Source: Anaerolineae bacterium (lineage in GTDB: Bacteria > Chloroflexota > Anaerolineae > Aggregatilineales > Aggregatilineaceae). Taken from it: 64,000 bases of DNA. Below, in pieces: positions 1 to 8,659 of this stretch. Positions within the stretch are counted from its first letter, which is position 1; every line of letters begins with the position of its first letter. The notes below the pieces were generated by a model. It saw only the letters and a list, made by a program, of their open reading frames with translations. It searched no databases and was not told where the DNA came from. A program made the translations under genes and the position numbers. The stretch lies in contig JAOSJP010000037.1 in assembly GCA_027494015.1 (NCBI GenBank), positions 186,001-250,000 of the forward strand, read 5' to 3'.

Positions 1-831
1 GACGGCCCGCTGATGCTGCACTACAAGCGCGTGGAGAACCCGCTGGTCGAGATCGGTCTGAACTGCGACGGGCAGATTGACGTGCTCGTCGAGCGGCTGG
101 ATCGCGCCCTGTTTGACCTGCTCAGCGCGCCGCCGATGCGCGTCCTCGTCACCCTGTGCGCGCCCAACGAGCCGCTGCATCCGCGCCCTTTCCACGCCCA
201 CGTCCTGCCGGATGGCACGGCGTCCGCCCCCCTGCCAGAAGCCGTGCGGGAGGATGCGCTGGCCGCGCTGGAGGCAGACCTGACGCAGACAGTCACTTAT
301 CCTGATGGGCGCGTCGCGCTGCTTGAGCCGGTGCTGCCGCCGCCCACGCTGCTCATCTTCGGCGGCGAGCAGATCGCCGTGCCGCTGGTGCGCTTTGCCC
401 GGCTGATGGGCTTCCGCACGGTGGTGACGGACGCGCGCCCGGCTTTCGCCACCCGCGAAAAGCACGCCGACGCGGACGACGTGCTGGCGCTCTGGCCGGA
501 CGAAGTGGTGGCCCGCGTGGGCGTCAACCGGCGCACGTTTGTCGTCTCGCTCAACCACGAGCCGCGCTTCGAGGATGCCATGCTGCGCGCGCTGGCCGGA
601 CGCCCGCTCGCCTATCTGGGGGCCATCGGCAAGCCGCAGCGCGCCGTCGAGCGCGCTGAGCGCGCCCAGGCCGCCGGGCTGAACCTGGCGCAGCTTCCAC
701 CCATTCACACGCCGGTGGGGCTGGACCTGGGCGGCAAGTCGGCGGAGGAGATCGCGCTGAGCATCATCGCCGAGATCATCGCCGTGAAGAATAGGCGTCC
801 CGGCGGAATGGCGGTGGCTAACAGACCCTAG
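1..831 (+). CDS. XdhC family protein, 5' end outside window
   Basis: The reading frame is open from the first base, so the N-terminal part (normally the short XdhC/CoxI domain) lies upstream. What is visible is the linker and the C-terminal Rossmann-type XdhC domain: a nucleotide-binding-like stretch LLIFGGEQIAVPLVRFA, then a conserved segment YLGAIGKPQRAVERAERAQ and the family ending GLDLGGKSAEEIALSIIAEI. XdhC proteins bind molybdenum cofactor and help sulfurate and insert it into xanthine dehydrogenase/CO dehydrogenase-type enzymes. No catalytic molybdenum hydroxylase subunit is in the window; an orphan CoxM-like protein lies at 9.3 kb. Family call is firm; substrate enzyme unknown. Confidence 0.85.
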   Translation, partial: DGPLMLHYKRVENPLVEIGLNCDGQIDVLVERLDRALFDLLSAPPMRVLVTLCAPNEPLHPRPFHAHVLPDGTASAPLPEAVREDALAALEADLTQTVTYPDGRVALLEPVLPPPTLLIFGGEQIAVPLVRFARLMGFRTVVTDARPAFATREKHADADDVLALWPDEVVARVGVNRRTFVVSLNHEPRFEDAMLRALAGRPLAYLGAIGKPQRAVERAERAQAAGLNLAQLPPIHTPVGLDLGGKSAEEIALSIIAEIIAVKNRRPGGMAVANRP

Positions 832-908
832 ATTTCGCGGCGGGATTGCGGTATCATAACCGCCCTGCACCAGGGCACATGTCGGATTGTTGGGCGCGGA
901 GATTCGCT

Positions 909-940
909 GTAGGGGTGGGTTTCGAAACCCGCCCTCACAA
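909..940. repeat. Short palindromic repeat GGGTTTCGAAACCC type
   Basis: An inverted repeat of the form AGGGGTGGGTTTCGAAACCC followed by GCCCTCAC lies in the leader of rplI. A near-identical hairpin (GGGGCGGGTTTGCAAACCCG core) lies at 21475-21498, so this is a dispersed element, not a gene-specific regulator. Confidence 0.6.
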
Positions 941-1007
941 GGCCGAAGCCCGCCTGGAACACAAAACGCGCCCCCCTGCAACTATTGAGCGTTCGAGGAA
1001 ACAGACG

Positions 1008-1607
1008 ATGAAGGTCATTCTCAAAGAGTACGTCTACAAGCACGGGGTCGCCGGCGACGTGGTGACTGTGGCCGATGGATTCGCCCGCAACTACCTGATC
1101 CCCCGTGGCCTGGCGATCAAGGCGACGCCGGGCGCGCTGCGCGAAAATCAGCACCTGATCAAGCAGTCGGCTCAGCGCCGCGAAGAACTGCGCGGCATGG
1201 AACACGAAGCCGCGCAGAAGATTCACGGCGTGGAGCTGGTCTTCGGCGTCAAGGCTGGCAAGAATCGCAAGCTGTATGGCTCGATCACCACCCGTGACAT
1301 CGCTCAGGCTCTGCTGGAAAAGACCGGCGTGGACATCAACCGCCGGCGCATCAGCGAGCGCCCGCTGCGCGAGCTGGGCGTGCACGAAGTCCCGGTGCGT
1401 ATCGCCGCGCACGTCTCGCCTGTGCTGCGCGTCGTCGTCATCCGCGAAGAAGAGGTCCCTGCGTACCTGGCGGGCCAGCAGGTCTCCAGCCTGGCCGAAG
1501 AGCAGACCTTCACGGTGATCGAAGTGGAAGAGGCCGTCGAAGCGGGCGAAGCCGCTGAACACGAACCGGCAGGCGAAGACGGGCAACCAGACGAGTCGGC
1601 TGAGTAG
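1008..1607 (+). CDS. rplI: 50S ribosomal protein bL9
   Basis: bL9 binds 23S rRNA at the base of the L1 stalk. The product is 199 residues; the N-terminal domain starts MKVILKEYVYKHGVAGDVV and carries the family signature GFARNYLIPRGLA at about residues 24-36, followed by the connecting helix and the C-terminal domain (HEVPVRIAAHVSPVLRVVV). The family is usually about 150 residues; the extra length is an acidic Glu/Ala-rich tail after residue 155. The ATG at 1008 was chosen over an upstream in-frame ATG because it has GAGGAA at 995-1000 and starts the conserved domain. No rpsF, ssb or rpsR lies upstream, which is their common location. Confidence 0.96.
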   Translation: MKVILKEYVYKHGVAGDVVTVADGFARNYLIPRGLAIKATPGALRENQHLIKQSAQRREELRGMEHEAAQKIHGVELVFGVKAGKNRKLYGSITTRDIAQALLEKTGVDINRRRISERPLRELGVHEVPVRIAAHVSPVLRVVVIREEEVPAYLAGQQVSSLAEEQTFTVIEVEEAVEAGEAAEHEPAGEDGQPDESAE

Positions 1608-1631
1608 ACCGTGTCCGCACGGTCGTATTGA

Positions 1632-1961
1632 ATGCGCGCTGACGAATCGAGTGCTGGCACAGCCATTGATCTGATAGGTTTTGTGACGCGCCATCTGGCC
1701 TGTGCACAGTGCCATTCTGCCTACACGCCGTCTGATGTGCAGGTGACGCAGCACGAGCACGACGAATGGTCGCTGGTGGCGACCTGTCCGTCGTGCAGCG
1801 CGCGGCGCGTGATCACCGCCTACGACGAGCCGCCCTACCAACGGCTGGACGGCCCGCATGGCCCGTCCCTGCCGTCGCTCTCGGCGCTGGACGTGGCGGA
1901 ATGGCGAGCGTTTCTCAGCCGGTTCAGAGGGGACATGATCGACCTGCTGGCCGGGGGCTGA
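1632..1961 (+). CDS. Small zinc-ribbon hypothetical protein
   Basis: A 109-residue protein starting 24 bases after rplI, so it may be co-transcribed with it. It has two CxxC knuckles (CAQC at about residue 24 and CPSC at about residue 52) spaced as in a treble-clef or zinc-ribbon fold, then a C-terminal helical segment (LDVAEWRAFLSRFRGDMIDLL). I do not recognise a named family. The start is uncertain; no strong Shine-Dalgarno sequence precedes 1632. Confidence 0.6.
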   Translation: MRADESSAGTAIDLIGFVTRHLACAQCHSAYTPSDVQVTQHEHDEWSLVATCPSCSARRVITAYDEPPYQRLDGPHGPSLPSLSALDVAEWRAFLSRFRGDMIDLLAGG

Positions 1962-2073
1962 GCGCGCCGGCTTCAAAGACAGAGAAATGCACAGGCGGGT
2001 GAATTTGACGATCACCCGCTTTTTGTTATAGTCGGCGGTGCGATTCTCCCCATGTGTCTGGGAGTGTGCAGGC

Positions 2074-3696
2074 GTGAGCGACGCACGAGCTTTGGGCCAG
2101 CGTCTGCGCGAGGCCCGCGAAGCCAAAGAGCTGTCCCTGGCCGAAGTCGAGCAGGGAACTCGCATTCGCCTCAAGTACCTGGAGGCGCTGGAACAGGGCG
2201 ACTACGCCAGCATGACGCCCGTCCAGGCGCAGGGCTTCCTGCGCAACTACGCGCGCTTTCTGGGACTGGACCTGGAGCTGCTGCTGCGCGAGCTGGAGAG
2301 CGGGCAGGCCCCCCGCCGGGCGCGCAAGGGGCCGCGCCTGCCGGGTCGCCGGGCTGCCTCTCCTGATACAGGCTCCGAAGCCACGCCGGTAGCACGCTCG
2401 CTCAGCGGAGCTATCGTGCCCGCGCCCGCCGCGCCACGCCGGACGCGCGCCCGCCGCGCCCGGCGGGGCTTCCTCAGCAACGCGCTGATCGTTGTGGTCG
2501 CCGGGATCATCGTCGCGGGAGGCGTGCTGGGCATCACCCGCCTGATTGACAGCCTGGTGGAGTCGCAGACTCAGTCCGGCCCGGCAGGCACCGAGCCGTT
2601 GCCCGCGCAGCCCTCCCCATCGCCGGGCGGAACATCCGCGCCAGAGAGCGCGACTGCTCCCGGCGCTGAGAGCGAAGCCACGCCGGAGGAGGCCTCTCCG
2701 GCCCCCGCGCCCGAAGAGCCGTTCACCCCGCCCACGCTCACCGGCACGAGCGTCACGGTGCTCATCGAGATCATCCAGCCAGGCTGGGTGAGCATCACCA
2801 CAGATGGCGTCGTGCGCTACGAAGGGTTGGCGCGCACGGGCGAAATCCTCAACTTCACCGGGCAGCAGAGCGTTGGCGTGCGCGCCAACAATGCTGCCGG
2901 GCTGCGCCTGACGGTCAACAACCAGCCGCAAGGGGCGTTGGGCGCGCGCGGCGAGCTTTTCGATTACACGTTCACGCTGGCCGGCGTCGAGCCGCCCGCG
3001 CCACCAGGCAACACCGGCGGTGACGCGGTCAGCGGTCTCTCGCCCACGCCCGATACCGCCGCCGCCCTGCTGACCGCGTCGCCCCCTGTGGCGACGCTCT
3101 TGTTTACGGACACGCCGGGCGTTCCGCCTGTTCCCACGCCGACCCTGCCGCTCGACCCTGGCGACTTCAGCGTGCTGGACTCGATCACGCTCACGCCGCT
3201 GCCCGACGTGTCTCCGCAGCCGACGGATACGCCACCGCTGCCGTTGTTCACCCTCTCTCCTACACCAGTGACGCCGACGCTCACGCCGACGGTCACACCG
3301 CTGCCCAGCGCGACGCCATCGCCCAGCGCCACCGTTACGCCGACGTGGACGCCATCGCCGACCCTGACGCAGACTCCCGCGCCCAGTGCGACGGCCTCAC
3401 CGACGGCGACAGACACACCAACCGCTACCGCCACGCGCACTCCTTCGCCCACTGCGACGGCGACTCCCACGCTCACATCCACCTGGACGCCGTCCCCGAC
3501 GTGGACTCTCTCCCCCACCCGGACGCCCACGCCCACCTGGACGCCATCACCAACGTGGACTTCATCGCCGACCAGGACGCTCACGCCGACGCCAACGCCG
3601 TCTCCCACCTGGTCGCTGACACCCACCTTCACCCCGACGGCGACGCCCTTCCTGCCGCCGCGCTACACGCGCACGCCCACCCCCGCGCTCAAGTGA
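2074..3696 (+). CDS. RodZ-like HTH membrane protein with Thr/Pro-rich tail
   Basis: The 540-residue product has the RodZ layout. It has an N-terminal Cro/CI-type HTH_25 domain ([20 protein letters not shown], then a [16 protein letters not shown] helix), a basic linker, one transmembrane helix at about residues 136-160 ([17 protein letters not shown]) and an extracytoplasmic DUF4115-like beta domain at about 226-302. After that comes a tail from about residue 375 to the end made of Thr-Pro-Ser-Trp repeats ([11 protein letters not shown] type). RodZ links MreB to the cell-wall elongation machinery; whether this one does so is inferred. The GTG at 2074 is preferred over 2038: it has GGGAG at 2060-2064 and begins the HTH domain directly. 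Confidence 0.8.
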   Translation: MSDARALGQRLREAREAKELSLAEVEQGTRIRLKYLEALEQGDYASMTPVQAQGFLRNYARFLGLDLELLLRELESGQAPRRARKGPRLPGRRAASPDTGSEATPVARSLSGAIVPAPAAPRRTRARRARRGFLSNALIVVVAGIIVAGGVLGITRLIDSLVESQTQSGPAGTEPLPAQPSPSPGGTSAPESATAPGAESEATPEEASPAPAPEEPFTPPTLTGTSVTVLIEIIQPGWVSITTDGVVRYEGLARTGEILNFTGQQSVGVRANNAAGLRLTVNNQPQGALGARGELFDYTFTLAGVEPPAPPGNTGGDAVSGLSPTPDTAAALLTASPPVATLLFTDTPGVPPVPTPTLPLDPGDFSVLDSITLTPLPDVSPQPTDTPPLPLFTLSPTPVTPTLTPTVTPLPSATPSPSATVTPTWTPSPTLTQTPAPSATASPTATDTPTATATRTPSPTATATPTLTSTWTPSPTWTLSPTRTPTPTWTPSPTWTSSPTRTLTPTPTPSPTWSLTPTFTPTATPFLPPRYTRTPTPALK

Positions 3697-3737
3697 GGGG
3701 CCGTGCAGAGCGATACGAGAGAAGAGGAGGGCCACCG

Positions 3738-4220
3738 GTGAGCGATCCAGCCGCAGTGCTCGTGTTTTGGGACGCCTATCGCGCCACGTTCTCGCCGCAG
3801 GCGCGCCCGCCCGCAGCGCCGCCCGAAGCCTGGTATTTCTGCGACAATCAAGAGTGCGCCGACGAGCTGGGCGATCTGGTGCGGCGAGGGATCAAGACGG
3901 CGACGTGCAGCCTGTTGTGGCTCTACGAGGCCGAGGACGAGCGCGTGCCCGAACCCGGCGACCTGAGCATCATCACCGACTGGGAAGGCCGCCCGTTGTG
4001 CATCATCGAGACGACCGAAGTGACGATCCGGCCCTATGACCAGGTAGATGCCCGGTTCGCCTACGATGAGGGCGAGGGCGACCGCTCGCTGGCCTTCTGG
4101 CGCGCGGCGCACTGGCGTTTCTTCACGCGCGAATGTGCGGGCATCGGGCGCGTGCCCGCCGAGGATATGCCGCTGGTCTGCGAGCGCTTCTGCGTGGTCT
4201 ACCTGCCGCCCGGCGGGTGA
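3738..4220 (+). CDS. ASCH domain protein
   Basis: A 160-residue protein matching the compact ASCH/YqfB-like family, with an RNA-binding-type beta barrel related to PUA. Visible family features are the region ELGDLVRRGIKTATCSLLW (the G.KTAT signature), DLSIITDWEGRPLCIIETTEV (barrel strands) and DARFAYDEGEGDRSLAFWRAAHWRFF near the C-terminus. Function in the cell is unknown; RNA or nucleotide binding is suggested by the fold. The GTG at 3738 has a strong GAGGAGG at 3724-3730. The frame stays open upstream through the repeat tail of the preceding gene, but that extension is only a shadow of that gene. Confidence 0.88.
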   Translation: MSDPAAVLVFWDAYRATFSPQARPPAAPPEAWYFCDNQECADELGDLVRRGIKTATCSLLWLYEAEDERVPEPGDLSIITDWEGRPLCIIETTEVTIRPYDQVDARFAYDEGEGDRSLAFWRAAHWRFFTRECAGIGRVPAEDMPLVCERFCVVYLPPGG

Positions 4221-4529
4221 CCTTTTTCCTCTGCGGGCGTAGTGCCGGGTGGTGTACACTAGTGAAGAGGCTTGGTCATGGACTTATGAGTCAGGCGGGC
4301 AGTCGTCAGGCGTCCGTTTGCCCCGCATCCGTAGGCCCTTCCCACACGAGGTGGCGAAGGACAATCGCCTCGCCCCAGCCTTGCTACGCCTTCCCTCCTC
4401 TCTCCACAGCAGGCGAGGGGGAAGCGCCTCAGGCCGAGCGGGGATGGGGGTAGACCACACTGCCTGGCAGAAGTGCATAACACACTCTAGACAAGGTAAC
4501 CGGTGCTGTAGCGTGGAGAAATGCGCGCC
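4221..4529. repeat. Gene-free stretch with decayed repeat, CATAACACACTCTAG right end
   Basis: No coding sequence. The end near 4475-4490 (GTGCATAACACACTCTAG) matches the right terminus of the CTAGAG-family elements at 8656, 56173 and 56428; the rest is a degenerate copy with the CCTC/GAGG arms (around 4370-4450). Confidence 0.55.
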
Positions 4530-5210
4530 ATGATGCCCATTCCGCCCGATCTGCAAAGACTGCCGCCGCAGGCGCTCGACGTGCTGCGCTTTCTGGCTGC
4601 GCGCGAGGAGGGCATGGCCTCCGCCGACGCGATCATGGAGGGCGTTGGGCTGAGCGCGATTGGCCTGGGCAAGGGCGTCCGGCGGCTGGTCACGGTGCGT
4701 TATGTCGCCATGACTGCGCCGGGCACTTATGCGCTGACGGCGCTGGGCCGGGAGGCGGTGCAGGCGCTGATGACCGCTGATCCTGCTCCCGCGCCCGGCC
4801 ATGCCCGACGGCTGTCGGTCTTCGCGCCGTGCGAGCTGGCGGTTGGCGCGCCCGCCTTGCTGCGCGCTGGCTTCGACCCGCCCGCTCACGCCCAGCCGTC
4901 GCCCGGCGAGGCGGTGCCGGTCATCCTGCGCCTGCGCGCGCCGAACTGCGACATATCCCCCGCCGAGCAGCCCGTCACCATCCCCCCGGACGCGCCGGGC
5001 GGCCCCGTGCGCTTCCGCGTGACGCCGCACCAGGAAGGGACGCTGCGGCTGCGGCTGGAAGTCTGGCCGACCGGCGACGACGAGACGCTGCGCCCGACAG
5101 GAGGCATCTACTTCGACCTGGGCGTGGCCCCCTTCCCGACCCCGGCCTGCGCCGAATTCCAGACGCTTGGGGCGCTGGTTGCGCTGTCGCCGGGCGGAGA
5201 GGGCCAGTGA
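4530..5210 (+). CDS. Hypothetical protein with winged-helix-like N-terminus
   Basis: A 226-residue protein. Residues 1-75 read as a winged helix (LQRLPPQALDVLRFLAAREEG, then GLSAIGLGKGVRRLVTVRYVA and a YALTALGREAVQAL wing/helix), like archaeal/bacterial transcription or conflict-system adaptor domains. The rest is a beta-rich segment with no family I recognise. GGAGAA at 4515-4520 favours the ATG at 4530 over that at 4521. Its stop overlaps the GTG of the next gene by four bases, so the two are translationally coupled and probably act together. Confidence 0.65.
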   Translation: MMPIPPDLQRLPPQALDVLRFLAAREEGMASADAIMEGVGLSAIGLGKGVRRLVTVRYVAMTAPGTYALTALGREAVQALMTADPAPAPGHARRLSVFAPCELAVGAPALLRAGFDPPAHAQPSPGEAVPVILRLRAPNCDISPAEQPVTIPPDAPGGPVRFRVTPHQEGTLRLRLEVWPTGDDETLRPTGGIYFDLGVAPFPTPACAEFQTLGALVALSPGGEGQ

Positions 5211-5695
5211 CGACCGCCGCGATCACCGTGATCAAGAACGATCACGCGGGCCGCGAGGTGTGGCGCTACACGGGCCGCGTCCTGGCGCGCGGCGCGACGT
5301 GGGTGCAACTGGAGGCGCGCTTCAACCGCCCGCACGACGTGCAGACGCCCTATCATACCTTCCGGCGCGGCGACCGCTTCGTGGAATGGTTCTTCGCCGA
5401 TCGCTGGTACAATGTCTTCGCCATGTACGACGCGGACGACGATCATTTCACCGGCTGGTACTGCAACATCACGCGCCCGGCTCGCCTGGAGGGGGATGCC
5501 GTCTACGCCGACGACCTGGCGCTGGATATGTTCGTCGCGCCGGACGGGACGATCACCGTGCTGGACGAGGACGAATTCGCCGCGCTGCCGCTCGACGAGG
5601 CGACGCGCGGGGCGGCGCGGCGCGCCCTGGAGGAGCTGCAGCGCCTGGTCACCGCTCGCGCTGCCCCCTTCGCTGCTGTTCAGCCGCGCAAGTAG
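5207..5695 (+). CDS. DUF402 domain protein
   Basis: A 162-residue protein of the DUF402 (FAU-1/Ntdp-like) family. The diagnostic run is GDRFVEWFFADRWYNVFAMYDADDD followed by FTGWYCNITRPARLEGDAVYADDLALDMFVAPDG: the W-Y-N-V-F strand, the GWY-N-I-T turn and the paired acidic residues (D..L..D) that bind Mg in nucleoside di/triphosphatase members. Likely a nucleotide phosphohydrolase, by family. It starts at a GTG that overlaps the upstream stop (GTGA), with GGAGAGGG just before it. Confidence 0.88.
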   Translation: MTTAAITVIKNDHAGREVWRYTGRVLARGATWVQLEARFNRPHDVQTPYHTFRRGDRFVEWFFADRWYNVFAMYDADDDHFTGWYCNITRPARLEGDAVYADDLALDMFVAPDGTITVLDEDEFAALPLDEATRGAARRALEELQRLVTARAAPFAAVQPRK

Positions 5696-5713
5696 CGCCC
5701 TGGCCTGCAACAA

Positions 5714-5742
5714 ACAGGGGCGGAGCCATCGCCCCGCCCCGC
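5714..5742. terminator. Possible bidirectional terminator between convergent genes
   Basis: A GC hairpin (GGGGCGG, loop AGCCATC, then GCCCCGCCCC) lies between the convergent DUF402 gene and the secreted-protein gene. There is no T tract, so rho-independent action is uncertain. Confidence 0.35.
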
Positions 5743-5767
5743 GCGTATCTGCCAGACACTCTGCTGG

Positions 5768-6571
5768 CTAGTCCGAGGCTGTCCCCCCCTCGGTGACCAC
5801 GACCGTGGGCAGCGGCTTGCTGTTCCACACGGCGTCGGGGTTAGGCCCCATCGCGCTCACCGGCAGCCAGAAGAACCTGCCGGACAGCATCACCTGATAG
5901 AACTGGCCGCTGCTGTCCACGCCGAAGACCCACAGCGTCTTGCCGGCGGTGATGATGATGGAGGTGGCTTCGCCCGCCGCAGGCCGCGCATAAACCGGCG
6001 TATCGGCGAGCACCTGGCCCACGACAGCGTAATCCGGGATCGGCACCATATCTGGGCCGGGTTTATACGCCAGAGGGCCAGAGACGAAGCTGAACAGACA
6101 GGGCAGGGCTGGATCGGCCAGGCCGAAGTTGCTCTGTACCACAATATAGAACGCGCGGCCATCGGGAATGTTGAAGCTGAACGGCTGCGACAGGCTGCTG
6201 CCTACATCCCCCAGGTAGCCCTCAGACAGGTCGCCGGGATTGAAGCCATCCAGATAGGCCATGGCGTGGGCGCTGTTGGAAGAAAGACAGGTGCCCATGT
6301 CGAAGTTGATGGTCACGCAGCCCGCACTAACCCCCGTATACGGCCCGAAGACCACGTAGTAGTTGTCCCCACTCCATGTGCCGGGAAACGCCTTGTTCCC
6401 CGCCGCGCAATCGCTGGCAACGCCATCGCGGAACAGCCGGGCCGGCATCACGCCGGCTCCTGGCCCCAGGGTGCCGCTGCCGGAGATTGTGCTGTCTGCC
6501 TGGGCCGAGGCAGCCAGCGCGCCGAACAGCGCAACGATCAGTACGAGCAAGAAAAGACGACGATGGCTCAT
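5768..6571 (-). CDS. Secreted protein with SH3-like C-terminal domain
   Basis: A 267-residue exported protein. The signal peptide is clear: MSHRRLFLLVLIVALFGA, then a cleavage region AASAQA-DS. The middle (residues about 30-170) is a beta-rich domain with four scattered Cys and resembles extracellular pre-peptidase C-terminal-type sandwiches. The C-terminal part (VVGQVLADTPVYARPAAGEA to FYQVMLSGRFFWLPVSAMG) is an SH3b-like fold. Probably a surface or wall-associated protein; no catalytic motif seen. The start at 6571 is fixed by GAGAGGGAG just upstream and by the signal peptide. It is monocistronic. Confidence 0.75.
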   Translation of the reverse strand: MSHRRLFLLVLIVALFGALAASAQADSTISGSGTLGPGAGVMPARLFRDGVASDCAAGNKAFPGTWSGDNYYVVFGPYTGVSAGCVTINFDMGTCLSSNSAHAMAYLDGFNPGDLSEGYLGDVGSSLSQPFSFNIPDGRAFYIVVQSNFGLADPALPCLFSFVSGPLAYKPGPDMVPIPDYAVVGQVLADTPVYARPAAGEATSIIITAGKTLWVFGVDSSGQFYQVMLSGRFFWLPVSAMGPNPDAVWNSKPLPTVVVTEGGTASD

Positions 6572-6797
6572 GATGGACTCCCTCTCTCTGGGGTCTGAAG
6601 AACCGCACTCAAACAAATTCATCATATGACTGTTTGCTGGCTTACACAAGATTGAGAGAGGCATATTCAGAGAAAATTCAGGCTGTGCCCGCCACCTGTG
6701 GGGGCCAGGAGAAATCTCATGGGGACCCGGCGATTTCGCAACCGGCGTGCGGGGCGGACTCCGAGGCTCAGGTCCGGCATTGGCTGTTCCCCTGCGC

Positions 6798-6992
6798 GGG
6801 TGCGTGCAAAACCTGTCAGGTAGGGGCGCTGCTCTGCTGCGCCCTGGCTCACCTCACCCCCGCTCGGCGCTGACGCGCCTCGCCGCCCCCTCTCCGTCAA
6901 CGGAGAGGGGGAAGAGCCGAGCGCAGCGAGGCTGGGGGTGAGGTCAATGCCCCCGTGCCAGGCAAGTCGCTGACAACCTTTGCGCGCACCCC
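6798..6992. repeat. Family-1 MITE-like palindromic element
   Basis: A 195-bp element that begins GGGTGCGTGCAAAACCTGTC and ends with the inverted counterpart GACAACCTTTGCGCGCACCC. Inside are CACCTCACCCCC / GGGGGTGAGGTC arms and a central perfect hairpin CCCCTCTCCGTCAACGGAGA. It lies upstream of the pheS leader. Other copies are listed throughout the window. Confidence 0.8.
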
Positions 6993-7033
6993 GCGCCAGG
7001 GCAAACGCATCAAAGTCCGCCGCGCGCCAGCCT

Positions 7034-7200
7034 ACTCGTAGGGGCGCTGCTCTGCTGCGCCCTGGCTCACCTCACCCCCGCTCGGCGCTGACGCGCCTCG
7101 CCGCCCCCTCTCCGTCAACGGAGAGGGGAAGAGCGGCAGCGAGGCTGGGGGTGAGGTCAATGCCCACGTGCCAGGCAAGTCTGACAATCCGCGCGCGCAA
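7034..7200. repeat. Second, partial family-1 element
   Basis: Starts at GTAGGGGCGCTGCTCTGCTG with the left terminal repeat missing. It retains the CACCTCACCCCC / GGGTGAGGTC arms and the CTCTCCGTCAACGGAGAG hairpin, and ends in a decayed right end. It lies directly before the pheS promoter. Confidence 0.75.
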
Positions 7201-7203
7201 CGA

Positions 7204-7232
7204 TTGACATCTCCGCACGCCTCTGCTACCAT
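7204..7232 (+). promoter_or_regulatory. Sigma-70-type promoter of the pheS leader
   Basis: TTGACA at 7204-7209, a 17-base spacer and TACCAT at 7227-7232, placed just upstream of the T-box leader. This is one of the two best -35/-10 pairs seen in the window. Confidence 0.75.
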
Positions 7233-7239
7233 GTGAAGC

Positions 7240-7560
7240 ATCATGCGCCATACATACAGGCTGTGACGGAGAAAAGTACGCGCGCCAGCCGCTCCCAGGG
7301 AGTCCCGGCCCGTGACTGCAAGCCGGGATGAGCGCGCCCGCGCCGAAGTTCGCTCCTGAGCCGACGGGTGAACGGCTGCGCCTGCGCAGCCCGGTAGTCC
7401 GCTCCGCAAGCCCAGCGTTAACGGGGCAGCCTATCGCGCGCGGGAGCGCGCCGTAGAGCACAGAGCGAGTCGGTGCGCATCTGCGCGCTGGCTAAGCAGG
7501 GTGGTACCGCGAGCCTGGTCTCGTCCCTGATCCGGTGAGGATCGGCGACGGGATTTTTTG
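7240..7560 (+). ncRNA. T-box leader of pheS (tRNA-Phe sensing)
   Basis: All T-box landmarks are present: GACGGAGAAAAGTA at the base of stem I, an AG-bulge region CCAGGGAGTCCC, a specifier region GAAGTTCG with TTC (Phe) at 7349-7351, and the T-box core AGGGTGGTACCGCG at 7498-7511. The terminator hairpin (GTCCCTGATCC / GGATCGGCGACGGGA) runs into TTTTTT at 7554-7559. Uncharged tRNA would stabilise the antiterminator and let pheS be transcribed. The exact register of the specifier codon is uncertain by one base (GAA-GTT versus GAAG-TTC); the downstream gene argues for TTC. Confidence 0.9.
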
Positions 7561-7624
7561 TTTGCGGGCACGCTTGTGCGACAATAGGCGGTCGTGTGCG
7601 CCGCCATCCGACGAGGGGACGTGT

Positions 7625-8659
7625 ATGCTAGAGCAACTGGACTCGATCTACAGCCAGGCGCTGGCCGGGCTGGACGGCCTGACCGACGCCGAGGCGCTGG
7701 CCGAGTGGCAGCGCCGCTACCTGGGCAAGAAGGGCGAGGTCACGCTGCTGCTGCGCGCGACCGGCACGCTGCCCAAAGAGCAGCGCGCCGAGTTCGGCCA
7801 GCGGGCCAACGCCCTGCGCGACGCGCTGAGCGCCGCTTACGCCGAGCGCGCCGAAGCAATCCGTCAGGCGGCGCTGGCCCGCTCTTTGGAGGCAGGCGCG
7901 CTCGACGTGACGCTGCCGGGCCGCCGCGTGCCGGTCGGCGGGCTGCACCCCACCACGCAGACGCTGCGCCAGATTTACGCGATCTGGGCGGAGATGGGCT
8001 TTCAGGTGTTCCGCAGCCGCGACGTGGAGGACGACGACACCAACTTCACGCTGCTCAACATCCCGCCGCACCACCCCGCGCGCGACATGTGGGACACATT
8101 CTACACCACCACGCCGGGCGTGATCCTGCGCACGCACACCAGCCCCGGCCAGATTCGGGCCATGCGCGCCTACGGTGAGAACGGCACGCAGCCCATCCGC
8201 GTCATCCTGCCGGGGATGTGTTACCGCTACGAGCAGATTTCGGCGCGCAGCGAGATTCAGTTCAACCAGGTCGAGGGGCTGGCCATCGGGCGCAACATCC
8301 GCCTGATCGATCTGAAGGGCACCCTCGCCGAGTTCGCCCGGCGTATGTTCGGCCCGGACAAGCGGGTGCGCTTTCGCGGCTCGTACTTCCCGTTCACCGA
8401 GCCGAGCCTGGAAGTGGACATCGAGTGCATCCTGTGCGGCGGTGACGGCTGCCCGGTGTGCAAAGACACCGGCTGGATCGAGATCGCCGGCTGCGGGATG
8501 GTGCACCCGGTCGTGCTGCAAAATGGCGGCTACGACCCGCGCGAGTGGAGCGGCTTCGCCTTCGGCATGGGGCCGGAGCGCATGACGATGAACGTGCACG
8601 GCATCCAGGACATTCGCTACTTCTGGCAGAACGACCTGCGCTTCCTGGAGCAGTTCTAG
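7625..8659 (+). CDS. pheS: Phenylalanine-tRNA ligase alpha subunit
   Basis: Charges tRNA-Phe as an alpha2-beta2 enzyme with PheT. The 344-residue product has the N-terminal coiled coil (about residues 1-85) and the class II catalytic core: HPARDMWDTFYTTTPGVILR, RTHTSPGQIRAM (motif 2 region), RYEQISARSEIQFNQVEGL, and motif 3 GFAFGMGPERMTM near the C-terminus. A four-cysteine insertion at residues 268-279 (CILCGGDGCPVC) before GCGMVHP would bind zinc; it is known in some bacterial PheS lineages. ATG at 7625 has GAGGGG at 7612-7617. The TAG stop is the TAG of the CTAGAG terminus of the repeat that follows. pheT is 2.4 kb downstream, not adjacent. Confidence 0.97.
   Translation: MLEQLDSIYSQALAGLDGLTDAEALAEWQRRYLGKKGEVTLLLRATGTLPKEQRAEFGQRANALRDALSAAYAERAEAIRQAALARSLEAGALDVTLPGRRVPVGGLHPTTQTLRQIYAIWAEMGFQVFRSRDVEDDDTNFTLLNIPPHHPARDMWDTFYTTTPGVILRTHTSPGQIRAMRAYGENGTQPIRVILPGMCYRYEQISARSEIQFNQVEGLAIGRNIRLIDLKGTLAEFARRMFGPDKRVRFRGSYFPFTEPSLEVDIECILCGGDGCPVCKDTGWIEIAGCGMVHPVVLQNGGYDPREWSGFAFGMGPERMTMNVHGIQDIRYFWQNDLRFLEQF

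Noticed and set aside
3345..3737. N-terminal extension of the ASCH protein through the Thr/Pro repeat region
   Set aside because: It is an out-of-frame reading of the RodZ-like tail; the GTG at 3738 has a strong Shine-Dalgarno site and starts the domain.
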